DNA of 64,000 nucleotides from the NCBI GenBank assembly GCA_013398275.1, contig VZSE01015338.1, forward strand, positions 187,799 to 251,798, written 5' to 3'. The stretch is from Promerops cafer (taxonomy: Eukaryota > Chordata > Aves > Passeriformes > Nectariniidae). A program made the translations under genes and the position numbers. The notes beneath the pieces were generated by a model that was given only the letters and a program-made list of their open reading frames with translations, was not told where the DNA came from and made no database searches. Positions 13,556-26,500 of the stretch are shown here, piece by piece. The stretch's first letter is position 1. Each line of letters begins with the position of its first letter.

Positions 13556-16500
13556 TCTCGGAGATTTCACTGATGCCAGCTCCCTCAGCCTGCTGGGACA
13601 AGTGAGTCATGGCTCTGCCCATCCATAGGCAGCCTCCTTCCTGATCCCAAAAATCCTCTCCATACACACCAAGGGTGCTCAGAACCCAGTGCTGGAGAGA
13701 GTTATAACCCACTGCTGACCCCTCAGCCTTTCCAGGCAAGCTGGGCCAATCCATCAGGACGTCACTCACTGATCACCTGATGCTTTCCTTGAGATTCACC
13801 CCTTGTTTTCAACCAAGAAACGAAACTGCTCTTAGAATAGGACACGCATTTTAAGCCTGACTTTTCCATCTTGTGCCGCATTTGACTTGCACACAATTAA
13901 TTTAACAGCCAGCTGGTGGTAAAATTATGTGCTTCTTGAGCATTATGTTTTTTAAATTGCTTTCTTAATGCTTTCTGCTCTGTCAGGGCTGTCCTGCTGA
14001 GGAAAGGGCTAATATCGTCCCCCAAATTCAACTTTTCTCCCAGCACTGTGGCACAACCAAGAACAATATCCCTGTTGTAAAGGTGACTTTTTATCAAAGG
14101 TACCCAACAGGCTCTCAGGAATTCCTGCAACTCCTCCATGTCTGGAGGTGTTTCAGATCCACAGCTGGGTTCATTAGACCTTGCGTGGTGCTCATTTAAT
14201 GGGGATAGTATCCATGGAACACCTTCCCAGCCCATTCCAGCAGGATTTTGACATCCAGCTTAGCACAGAGTTGGTGCTCTCTGAAATGGAGATGGGATTC
14301 TGGCTCTGGGAGCTGTGAAACCAAACAGGCAGCAAAATCTGTAGCAAGTTACAACCATTTTCTTAACCTGCAAGGCAGGGAGGGAGGGAGGGGGAGAAGA
14401 ACCCTACACGAGACATCCCATGTCTGATCATACTCCACACATCCACGGCTATTGAAACTCTCTGATTCCCCTGTTTGATATTTAGCTGCAACATCCCATT
14501 TGTTCCAAGCAGATATGTAAAGTCTCCTTGGTATTCAGGTTCATTTAAAGATTTACATTTTGTATTTCCTTGCTCTTTTTCTGACGATGTACATAAAACA
14601 GAATTGTAAATGTTTAGGAAAATCAAAGCTATTCTTAGATGCTTGCAATTCCACTAAGTTTGTATTCTCTAATTTTCGCCATGAAAGGAAAAGGAAATCT
14701 GGGAGAGGAGCTTGTAGTTTGCTTTTTGAGCTTTTCTTCACTGCATTTCCATTGAAACTTGGGTCTCACAGTTATGTTTCTCAAGGCACTTTGAAAGTTT
14801 CCTTCCTTTGCTCCAAAGGATGTGTCTGCAGCCACCTCTCCTACCTTTCCAGAGGGCTGTAGTGAGGATTTTTTAAATTAATCACAACAGAACCAGCTCT
14901 GGGAGATGTCCAGAAGCTCAACTAAACTCCTCTACCCTGGAAAAATTGGTGATAGATAAGTAAATTCTGCGCAACTGCTTTTTACACAAATACTGTGGTT
15001 TCCACGGTGCTGAGGCACAGCTGTGGCTGGAATAGAACTGGTTCTTAATCTCATGAGCCAAAATGCCAGTCCATCTCTTCCCAGAGCCTGTGGCCAGCCC
15101 CATTGGTGCTCCCAGATCCAGAGTCCATCCCTGTGGATTTACGTCAGAGGTTGTAAACTACCGCGGGGAAGGAGCGGTTTCAGATTAGGATCTCTGGAAG
15201 AAAATCTTTCCCCGGGTAAATCCAAGCTAGATGAAATCTGCCCTTCTTTTTTCTTCTTTCCACACAGTCAACACCTTGAGAAAGTTCAGCCCCACGATGC
15301 CAGCTGGGAAGAGAAGTGCTGAACAAAATTCCCAACCAGCAGAACGAGAATTTTCAAAGGAATGAGAATTGCGTTCCCTGAAGCGCAGCCCCAACACTGC
15401 TGTTGGGTCTCTGCTTCTGAAACTGAAATTAGAAAAAAAATAAATAAATAAGTAGGGTTCTTACTTCACCCTTTGCCCAGGTTTGCAGCTCTGTGGGAAA
15501 AGTGGGTTTATCTAAACTAAAGTGTTCACTAAGAGTGAACTCCACTCTCTAGAGTGAAATTCAGGAAAATCAATCCCTCCCTCCTGCTCTGCCACCTGTC
15601 TGATGGAAAAGCTGAACACTTTCCTCCCAACATGTGCAGTAGTGGGAATTTCTCATCCAGAGAAAATTTCTCATATCTAAAATATTCCTCTGAATTAGAA
15701 AAACAAAAGTAAAAATAAAATCAGAGATGTGGGATTTTCCACAAATGGAAATTATCATTTTTGGAGAACACAAAGGAGAACATTTCTCCACACCCAATGT
15801 TCAGATGTGTCCCCATGTCCTTCCCAGCTCCAGGGAGCAGCAAGATCCCCTGGCTGTGGCTGGGGTTGGTCAGCAAGTCTGGATCCCTAAGGAACCTGCC
15901 CTGAAGCTACTGATGAAAAACATCAGATAAAAATTTGCCGTAACAGATTGTTTCTGGTGAAGGTTTTTTTGATTCTCTTCTTAAACCACAAAAGTGCTAC
16001 CGACTGGCATGGGGAGCACACGTGCTGAGGGCAAACACGTGCCTGCTGTGGGCACCCACCAGCTCTGCTCAGTGACTTGTGGCTGTCCCTTGGCCAAAAA
16101 CGTGCTGAATGTCCCCTCCAGCCCAGCTGGCCAAAGGGCAGACGTCCAGCACATCTGGGTGAGGTTAGAGGAATCTGGCCTGGTGTTTTACCTCTGCAAG
16201 TCAGCGCTGGAGGAATGCTCTGCACATATGAACTATCTCATGCTCACCAAACCACTTATTAGTTTCAGGCACTGGCCCCTGTGTTATTATGGCCTTGATA
16301 ACTTTATTAAATTCAGTCCCACCTTATTCATCTCACAGAATGGCCTTAACTATTTGTAGATATTTTAAAGTAGCCATCCTTGCATCGTGATCGCTTCCAG
16401 ACCTCGCTGAGAGACACGCATGTGTTTGAAATGCCTGCTTTCCTTCTCCATTTCACCATAAAGTAGCCAATTTAATTTTGCACAATACCGTTTGATAACA

Positions 16501-19500
16501 ACCATGTGTGTGTGTCTTCAGCGTTTATATACTTCAGAGAAGGTACTGCTTGGTCAGTGTGAGATAATTTCACAAAGAAAAATGGAACCAGATGTTCCTC
16601 CTTTTGACTTGGCTTCTCCCTCCGCCTATCTTGTTTCTAATGTCAATCTCCACGCAGGTTTTCCATTACCTTGGGAAGGGGATATCTTTACACTTTGTGT
16701 TTTCATTACCAGCGTGCCTGACAAAGTGTTGGGAGTAGCTGAGGTAGGTGATTATCAGCTTAGCACCTCTGAGATCATTATCAAACCCTAACGATGCTCA
16801 GGAGACAAACAAAGGCAGAGGTGTGCGCTGGGTTTCCAGAGGAGCTCCAAAGGGAAAGGTCACCTTTTGCACCAAATCTCCTGGGTAGTGTCTGGATGCT
16901 TGGGATGTAACCTTGAACATGCCAGGGAGGAGTGAAGGGCACCATCAGCTCCAGGAAATGGGCAGGAAAAGGAGCAGATATCTTCACCCAGGTGCTGGAA
17001 TGGGCAGTTTTAGCCACGGTTATCTGGTGATGACTTTCTGCTGTTCATGGACTGCCTGCCTGGCTGGAAGGGTCCAGGTGAATGTGGAAGCACCCGGGTG
17101 TGTTATCTGGATGTCAGGAAAGTGAAAGGGAGTTTCCCTGAAGCTGTGAAGGGGAAGGATGGGGAGGACAGAGGGATTTGCTGATGGAAGGAGGAATTAA
17201 GCTGTGTAAAATACAGTGGGGCAGGAGACATCCCTCACGGGCTCTGGAGTGAACACAGCAGCCTGGGAGAGCAGCCAGAGAACTGCTGGAGATCAAGAAA
17301 GCCCATGGTCACTGAGGCCACCGGTGGAAAGCAGGAGGTGACATTTTAGAATCACCATAACTGTCAGCCCAAAGGGGGACCATTGGTGACAGCAGCATCC
17401 TCTTCCTCACCCCACCAAACAAGGCACACCGGGGCTCACCGAGGTCTCCCTGCCCATTCACCAGGGCTCAACCTGATGGTCTGTTTAGAAGTGCCAGCTG
17501 TGGAATTCCAGAGGGCCACGGCAGTGCCAGGTGGGTCCCATGGACACATTGCTCTGGACCAGTCCGATTTACAGCGTGTTCACTGCTGGTGGCCCAGGCA
17601 GCAAAGCTGGGCTTCCTCACTGTCCACGCTGGCTGTCACCCACCAGTGAAGCCTGCACTCTGAGGAGAGGAAGGAGCTTGTTATCTGCCTCATCATCAGC
17701 ACCGGTCTGCAAACGACCCATCCTGTGGCAATGACAGACCAAAACGCTGCTTGAGAACAGGATGGGATGCGAGCAGAGCCCCGTGATCTGGAGCTGCCCA
17801 GCAGTGCCATTGCCAGGCTGTAAAGCTCTGAGCCGCCTCATTTACAGGTGATTTTACCTTGACACTGGCTGTTACTGAGCTCCACTATGAGAACAACACT
17901 TTGCGATCCTCCCGTGACTCACCCGTCTTGTGACATCCTGGCAGGGAGAGCCCTTGGCTCTGCTGCTGGGGAGGCTCTTGGAAGGAGCCGTTATTGCAGG
18001 GAGTGTCTGGCCTGGATCACAGCTGCCTGCGATGGATTCCTCTGCCTTGGACCCATGGAGACCTGTGGATGGCTCCAAGGACAACGGCAGGGGGATGTCA
18101 AGGACCTCCAAGAAAGACCAAGCCCTTTGGCTTTGAGGACAGCACACAATTTCCGCTTGTCGCCTTTCTTCGCTCCTTTTCATTTGGGTTAGAATATGAG
18201 CTCAGCGTGAGCCGTGCACGTATTTTAGTTGAATCACCCCAAATTTGCAGAAAACCTTACACAGGCATCATGCTCGTTGCTGTGAATGCTCCATGGCATA
18301 CGGTAAAGCTCTGGAATGGGACACATTCCCCAAGCAGCTGGCTGGAGTCGTGCAAATCCTGTTACTGGCTGGCACGAAGACCAACGAGCAAAGGTCCTGC
18401 AGAAAGAAGTCCTGATAATCACCATTTCTTAGGGACTAATCCTAAATGCCTCTGCGCCCTGTCGCTGCTTCCAGTAATAACAGCAGGTGCCCATGCAGAA
18501 ATCCTTCTCCCAGCACCTCCTTCATGTCTTTGCTTTCCAAGAGGGAAGTTGAAAGCCTTTTTGACAAGGATACAGAAAAAACACTATCAATTTTTTAAGT
18601 CTTTTTCTCTTGAATTGTCAACTGTTCGTGATTTTCTTTTTTTTTTCTTCTTTTTTTCTCTTTTTTTTTGCAGCCGTTAAAAAAAAGTAATTTTGTCACT
18701 CAATGCACTTTTAATCCAGTAAATTGTAGAAGACAATTCCACTGGAGGCCTAGCTGGAAGGAAGGAGAGAAATTTGCTTAATACATGCTTAACTGGCAAT
18801 CATCTTGGCAGTGTCTTAGCCCTGCTGCAGTCAAGGTGGCTTTCATCACTGGAGGTATAATTTGTCTCTGCCTTTCCAACTGCTCCTTCCTCTCATCTCC
18901 TGCTCCAATTTACCCGAACTCATAGAACTCCAGCTCCTGCCCCAAGCTGGTGAGGTGCACAGAGAAGAGGAGCAGTGCTCTGTGCTGATCAGCTTGGTGG
19001 CAACTCTGGATGGTCCATGCTGGTGCCTACTGGGAGGAGCTGGTGGCAGCAGAGCTCTGTCTCTGTTCCAGGCTGGAACATTTATGCCTTCAGGGCTCCT
19101 TGGGGCAGCCACCCACAGTCAATTGTTCCATTGATTTCAGTGGGTATCAGATGAGATCTTTGGTTCCTGAGGGCAGGATAATCAACCTGGGATATTTAAG
19201 GTGAGGGCTCAGCTCCACAGAAAGGTGCATAGATAAGGGACTGGATTTTTGGCAGGGTGAGTTCAGGTATTCAGAGTAGCTGCAAATTCCTGTTTACAAA
19301 TCCAGGTACGGAAATCCTCATCCCCAGAGTTACACACTGGCCTCAGGTGTGTAACTCGGGTCCCCCAGTTTGGAAAATATAAAATTATTCTTTCTGTGTC
19401 TGTCTATAGAAAGCACCTTCTGTAAGGCAAAGTGTAAATCTTTGTCACACTTCTGTGAGGTCACCACACCACACCTGGCACTTGCCACCTCCATCAGAGC

Positions 19501-22500
19501 CCAGATCTTTTGCCACTGCCATGTGAGTGATGGAAGAGTGTTTTTGCAAACACAACTCAAGGAATATTATGATGATTTTCATACAGATGCAGAAATTATA
19601 TAGTTTAACTTAGACCTTGTCATGCAAAGTACTATGAAAAGTCCCAAAAAAGTGCCTTTGAAAAGAGGCTGGTGAAGACCCCCATGCCCCTGTTGCTCTT
19701 CCTCACCCTTCTATCATCCCAACACCCTGGTCCTTATTTTCTAGGTCATCCAGGCATGGCTTTCTCTCCTGTGAAAACGCTCAGGTCATTTGTTAATGAC
19801 AACAAGAGACAGATCTTTTGGTGGTGTAAATCAATGTCACTTCAAAGCTTCCATGGCGCAATACTTATTTACACCTTCAGAGACCAGATCCTTACATTTT
19901 GCTTTTATGTGTGTTGAAGTTCTTTTTTTTTTTGAAAGGTAACGTTTTGTTGCAAATTTCTATAATTAATCAACCTCATTTCTATGGCAATAGACACTAT
20001 ACAAATTAACAAAATAAATATTCCAGCACAGTTTAATTCTGGCAAAGCCATGCTAAAAACCTTTCCATCATTCCTCATTATGAAGGCAGCAAAACGTGCT
20101 TAACAGAATATCTTATCAAAATTAGTGAAAACATTAAACTTCCCAAAAAAACCTTCTTTTGAAAAGTTGTTCTAAGCAAGTTTCTAAAATCTCAGAAGTA
20201 TTAAATCCTCATTAATATAAGCTCAATGTATTTATGGTGTCAAAAATGTGTTTTATAAAAGCCAAAAGCAGAGTTGCACAAGTTGCCTCATTATCAATAA
20301 TCTAGCATCGTCCCTTTTATGTGTCATTTCTTTACACAATATACTATCATTTATGACTTTTAGCAAATACATCATGGCAAAGGATTACTCTCATCAGAGG
20401 CAGTCTTTGAAAAGGATATGCTAATTTCTAGAGAGCAAGAAAACATCAAAACAGTGCCAGCAAATAGCCAAGGGACTTTCATGTCTTAATATCCTTCAGA
20501 AGTGCTTTATCTCCTAGTGCAACGTGTATCATAGTATAAACAGGAAATGAAACAGCCAAGGCATCAAAGAACCACCAGTGCATGGCTGTAATTTTAGATC
20601 AGGTTTAATAAAGGTTATCTGCAGCAGGCTAATCAAACAAAAGGGTGTATGTTTTAAAGCGCCATTTGATAATTTTCATTTAAGGCTCCCGATCAAAGAG
20701 ATCCTAACAATGTCTTACTGACTCCAGATAGATCCCTTTGCCTCACTTTTCAAAGTAGCTTCGTTTATTGCTGGTAAAACTGGTTTTGATGTTCTAATTT
20801 TTTAGGTGGAGGAGAGATCAGAAACGGCTCTGGTTTCCTGTGCACCTTAATTTGAAAAGCAATAGAAAGGGAGCTGAGAAGGAAATGAGCAAACACAGCG
20901 AGGGTCAGGAAGATCTCAGGGTCACTTCTGTGAGCTCTCCGTGGACCTCAATGCCAAGGCAGGGGCTTCCATCCCAAACAGGATGCAAGGAGAGGAGACA
21001 AACCTGGACAATACTGAGCCAGGCCATTGACTAGTTAATGAGAAGGCAAAATACCCTGAAAGTGAGAGGCTGAGGGGAAAAAAAGTGTAGCTTGATCTTG
21101 GCTGGTTGCTGGGGAAAGGCAGGAGGAGCCAGACAGGCTGTTTTTGTGACACTTCTCATCCTTGGCCAGCAGGAGAAGCTCCACTGGCACCATCCACACA
21201 CCACTGAGGAAGGGAAAATGGCAATTTGACCGTCCTACCCTATGACAAAACCTGCAGAGCTTTTGCCCTGTGTTTGGTCACTGATTCCTGGATTGCACTT
21301 TCAGGCCAAATCTGATTCAAGTTCCTGGAAAAAAAGGGCTGTTTGCTGATTTCTGAAAGTGAAGTAATCCTGCTAGGAGAGACTGAGAGAATCTACTCTC
21401 TTGTAGCAAGGGAGAGGCTTCTTTGGGATGCCAGTGGAGTCTTCCTTATTCCTGGTTTATTAATTATTCTGTTTGGGGAGCAAAGAGGGAGATGAGAAGT
21501 TTCTCCAAACGAGAACTTATCAAAATGGTTTTATTTCTGGCAAGGCTGATATATCCAAGGAGCTAAACATACTTCTAATATCTTGTCAAAGCTTTCTGCA
21601 CCACTCAAGCCCAGGGATGCTTCAAACTGATTTCCACACAAAGGAGATGTTTCCCATTAAATAGGAATGTTTGCCTTGAAAATAAATATCTCCCTTCCAT
21701 GGGAGAGTTGTGGTGGGATGGCTCATGGAAGAGCAGGAAAAGCTTACAACCAACCCAGTTATGAGGTGCAGGCAGGTCTGACTGTTTTGGGGAGACGCCT
21801 CAGCTTTTTGGGACCAGCCTTCCTCAGCTGTGTCCAGAGGCAGGGGCTGGGCAGGCTCAGCACCTCTTTTGTATCACTGGTGGGATTTTACAGCTTGTGT
21901 GTTTGTAAAGTTTGTTGTTATTTTTCATGTTCAGAAATCCAAAGCTCTGTAGGGGGGAGTTCTGAAGAAAAATCAAAATAAATAAAAAATTCACCCTTGG
22001 GTGCACTTAATGTGGTTGGTAAGAAATGTGCTGACTCCCAAACCTTCTCCTTCCCACACACTTCACGAAATGCTAGTTTTATTCATAGACATGTGTTTAT
22101 ACTTCCTGCTGATGCTCTCCTAAATATTTCAAAGTATCCTTCCGAACCAATACACTTTTATCATGGTATTTGTAGGAGCACAAGACCTTGGTTGTACCCA
22201 TCCAGCCTCAGTTTGCTTCTTTTCCCTTTCAAGTAAATTTTAAATTACCAAAGAAGTGCTGATAGTCACAAAAATCTAGTTATTGGCCATGGAAATTCAA
22301 CCAGAAGTAATCTCCCCAAAACCAGTGCCATGAAATATTCATGCTCTGGGAGCTCCATTCCAGGCAGGGCAGTTGCTCCCACAGCAAACGCGTTGGGAGA
22401 AGAGAAATGGTGATTCCTCTGCTTGCAGAAATGAGGATGCTGCCAAACTGCTTGGCAGGATAATCTGCTAAAGAACAACAAAACCAGGGCTGGTTTGTTA

Positions 22501-23424
22501 AAATTGCCACAGCAAGTGTTGGGGTCCCACCACGAGCAGCAGAGAGAGCAGTGCCAGCATCCCCTCGGCAGCTCTGTCTCCATCCCCGACCCATCTGCAG
22601 CCACCCTGGATCCCTCCCTGTGCTGGATTACTGCCTCCAGCACAGACACCAATCAATAGTGACTGAAGGCTGGTAATGACCAAATGTCAGGGACTTTTCA
22701 GCAGCTTTTTTGAACTAATATTGGTGCTTCCTAATCCCGTTATCAAAGGATACCATGAAAAACACCATGACAGTGGGTACGAGCTGCCAACCTTTCACAG
22801 ATTCATATACTTGAGACCAGAAGGAACCACTCAATAATCTTTTTTTCTGCTGACCTTTATTTCGTGGGCCATTAGATTTCACCCGTATCAAGTGCAATAA
22901 CTGGCGTCTGACTGAGGTACAACTTGTGCTTGGCAGAAGCATATCTTCAAAGGAGGAAACCGGTCCTGATTGAAGACATTGGAGCTGGACACTTCACCAC
23001 CCCTTGGCAGCTTAGCTTGGTGGTTATGACAGTTTATTTCTGGGCACTCTTCTGCCAGAGGAAGTTAACTCAGGGCGAGGGAATGTGTGTGAGTAAAGAC
23101 AACAATCCCTTTCTACTTTAACCGTCTGCAGACACAAGCACAGGCACAACAGTCATTCACAAACACTCCACAATGACTGCTGTGTCTACAGGTTTTATTT
23201 TGACTTTGTCTGCCTCGCATTTCATCTACTGCTCCTTTTCAGTGTGTTCCCCTCCTAAGCAGAGAGCTGTGATTTACACTGACACACTTTTTCACGCCAT
23301 GTCCCCATCTTCTGCTTGGTAACCATCCCCAGAGATGCACACGATTCCTCATGTCACCTCCAAATCTTACCTGTCCATTCTGCCATGGCCAAACCAGAGA
23401 GTGGCTGAAGTCCTGGCACAGCTT
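13556..23424. other. Intergenic, no gene recognised
   Basis: This is unique sequence. The segment 19915-20800 is strongly AT-rich and free of recognisable repeats. The longest open frame (17994-18680, plus) ends in a poly-Phe run from a T tract and resembles no family I know. Confidence 0.7.
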
Positions 23425-23510
23425 TAATCTGAGTAACGGAGACGTTGAAGATTGGACTTGATGATTTTGGAGGTGTTTTCCAGCCCTAATGATTCCACGA
23501 TCCTATTTCT
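23425..23510 (+). mobile_element. CR1 LINE 3' tail
   Basis: GATTGGACTTGATGATTTTG, GAGGTGTTTTCCAGCCCTAA and TGATTCCACGATCCTATTTC match the last 60-80 bp of a CR1 element in sense orientation, including degenerate ATTCYATG terminal repeats. Upstream similarity fades quickly, so the 5' limit is approximate. Confidence 0.75.
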
Positions 23511-26500
23511 TTAGGTTCACGCCTTGCATGCCTGTGAATGCACTGAGCTTGGAGGGGTTCTGAGTCACCAGCCAGCCAGACACCTTGTCACACACTCATC
23601 TATCTGGCACATGGCCTGTGGCAAAGCCACTCAGGGTGTCCCTGCGTGCAGGGCTGGGGCTTTCACTGTCCCTGGAAATGTAATTTAAGGAGCTGTGCCT
23701 GCCCTGTGTGCGGGTGCTTGAGCCCTGCACCTCCAGCACGGGCGGTGGGGTGCAGCTCAAGGTTTTGCCCAGGATTTCTCCAAGACCTCTTCTCAGGACT
23801 TTGGGGAAATGTGAACACGAGCTGGCAGGTGGCAAATAAAATATACACAGTGCAAGACGTGCCTGAGCTCAGCAAATAATGTGCCTAAGTCCTAAAATTA
23901 TCCAAGACAGTCTCCATAATTTTTATGGGAGAAAATTAAGTCTTCAAAGCAAGCAGGAATTTGAACTATTCCCGGTTCAAAGAAAATTGCCACATGTAGA
24001 CAAACATTGAGAATGATAATATTTTGCTAAAGCCCCAGTAAATCTTTGTGTGGTTTCTCTGCATTTCCTTTCCCATTGCTGTTTGTTGCTCATACATCCA
24101 CATTCACACTGGGAGGCAAAGGAGGAAAAACTCCCCATTGAAAAGAGAAGAAAAAAGTCATTTTGATCTGCTGCAATACCCTGGGATATGCCTCGACTGA
24201 GTAACACTGAGTCCTGGGCAGGATGCTGCTTCCAAGTATTTGCTGAATACCAGAACATCCCAATCAAAACAGGAGCTGTCAAACATCTAATCAATCTGTC
24301 ATATTAACAACTGTAATTAAAAGCATTAAGCAAAGGCACCAAGGGCTGCTCTGGAAGGGTGCTAACACCTGTGTTTGCCTCAGTCTTAAAGTAATTGCTT
24401 CAACTGCAGTTTTAGGTCATTAAATATCTGTGTGTAGTCAGGGAACATGAAGAAAAATTAGAAGGACCTGAGAAATTAATTTTGGTGACGAGTTTTGAAG
24501 TACAACAGCTCAACTGTCAGTGCTGCCTTAGCAGTAAAGGAAGAAGTTGGAGATGATGAGAAAGGAGCTTGCAGTGCCTGTGGGGACAAACACATCTTGC
24601 TCACACAGGTCTGGAGGCAAAATTAAACTCTGTCCCCTCTCTCTACTGAATTATTTTTCCCCAAGCTGCTTCAGGATGAAGCAAATTTCTGAATGGCTTC
24701 CTGAAGGAGGACAGCAAGGGGAGACCCATCCCGTAACTCCAGCCTCTTGTCATCCACCAGCTGTGACTTTGGGGTGTAGGTGCTTCTGGAGGCACCATTT
24801 TACATTTGTTTATTAACTGAGAAGTGGAAAAGTCTAAACCAGAACATGTGATGCAAACTCCCCCTCCACACACCCCTCCATGCATCTTTTCCAGAAGGCT
24901 GGAGCTGACTCCCATCCACAGCTTGATCACACATGTGTGAGAAGGATCCAGGCCTGGAAACTTCAGTTGGAGCAGCAGCAGCCTGAGGGTGGTGTTTGCC
25001 TCCCAAGGAAGGGTCTGACTCCAGCAGCAAGGAAGGACCTGCCTCTATTCAAACTCCTCCTCACTCCAATTATTTACTGCATAAAACTTCCTAGCCCGTG
25101 GGCTCACGGCTCTCCCAAAGTGCTGCACAAACCCAAGCTGAGATTTTAATCCAGAACCAAATTCCCATTTGCTTCCCTCCAAGCAGAGGCTGCTGTACCC
25201 ATGCAGCAAGTGGCAGTGGTTAATGGTTACCACGAGGTTACCACGGGGTTGTAAAAGCAACGGTCACTGAGGGATGAGCACAGGAGAGCTGCGCCCGCCC
25301 CAGCTGTGCCCTGCTCTCCAAGCTGCTCCAGGGACAGAAAATCAGGAATGCTGGCTCCCATTACCCAGCTTGCCCTGAAGGAGCTTGGCTACTTTGGCAC
25401 AGCAGATGACATCAAACAGATGAAGCACAAAAACGGCTCAAATGTGATTATAATACATGTGTGTAGCTCTCTCACCCCCCACTTTCAGCTTGCACCATAT
25501 GAAAATAACCTCATCAAAACAGAAAGGCTTTTAGGGACGAGATTAATTGCAAAAAATATCTCTAAATAAAATAATCACAAGGCCCCAAATGTCGTTATTA
25601 GTGTGAGCCAGCAGCTTGCTCCCAAATTTACAGAACAAAAAGTTTGCTCTGCACTCGCAAACCATTCCATAAAATAGATAAATCATAACTATCTGCTGGA
25701 ACAAGCATGGAGCTGGGTTTTGATGTGCACCAGGTTATTTATTATCTGTGCACCAAAACTTCTGTCACTCATGAGTCTGAAGTCAAGCCCCAGATCATCC
25801 ATCGAGTGCTCAGCAGCAGGGAAAGGGGGCACATCTGGACCCAACATTAGGTCCCCCTAAACCCTTCTTCCAGACTGTGCTGGCCAAAATCCCTGCTCTG
25901 ACCATCTCCTCTAAGCTTCCCAAAGGACAGGAGGTGGAGCTGGGCGTTATCTCTCCTTTACAGCCCTGACCAGAAATCTTCCTGCTGGGCTGCACGAGGC
26001 TGTGCTGGGTCTTCATCACAAGGTTTGCAAACCACATGAGTACTCCTATGAGGAGAGCAGAGTGTGTGTGAGGAGAGCAGAGACCTTCAGGGAGATCTGT
26101 GGCCCTTGGAACCACCTCGTGTGGGACTCGCCGTCCCCCTGCTGCGAGCACGGAGCTGGGCGAGACTCAGAACTTCTGACAGAGTTTTGCTTTCAAAGTT
26201 GGGTTTGTTTAAGTGACTCCAAGGGGTGCTGAGCCACCTGGATGGGAGCCAAAGAAAATGTTGATGCAAATCCTGCAAAGTAAACCTACCCCCTCCTGCA
26301 GTCACGTGCCATTTAATTGTTTTGCATTTTATTTCATACAACGGCCCCAATCCATCAGCCTGCCAAGCAACATGGCTCGTGTGGCAGCATGGAAATCCTT
26401 CTGATTTGCTTTCCATCTCTGGCTCTCCCCTGCCAAATGCCTCATGCTGCAATTTTTAGGAAGCTTATTAAAAAGTTTAGGAACTGAATCAGCTTTGAGG

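Noticed and set aside
17994..18680. 228-codon plus-strand open frame
   Set aside because: No recognisable domain, no matching splice context, and the C-terminus is poly-Phe from a T tract. Consistent with chance.
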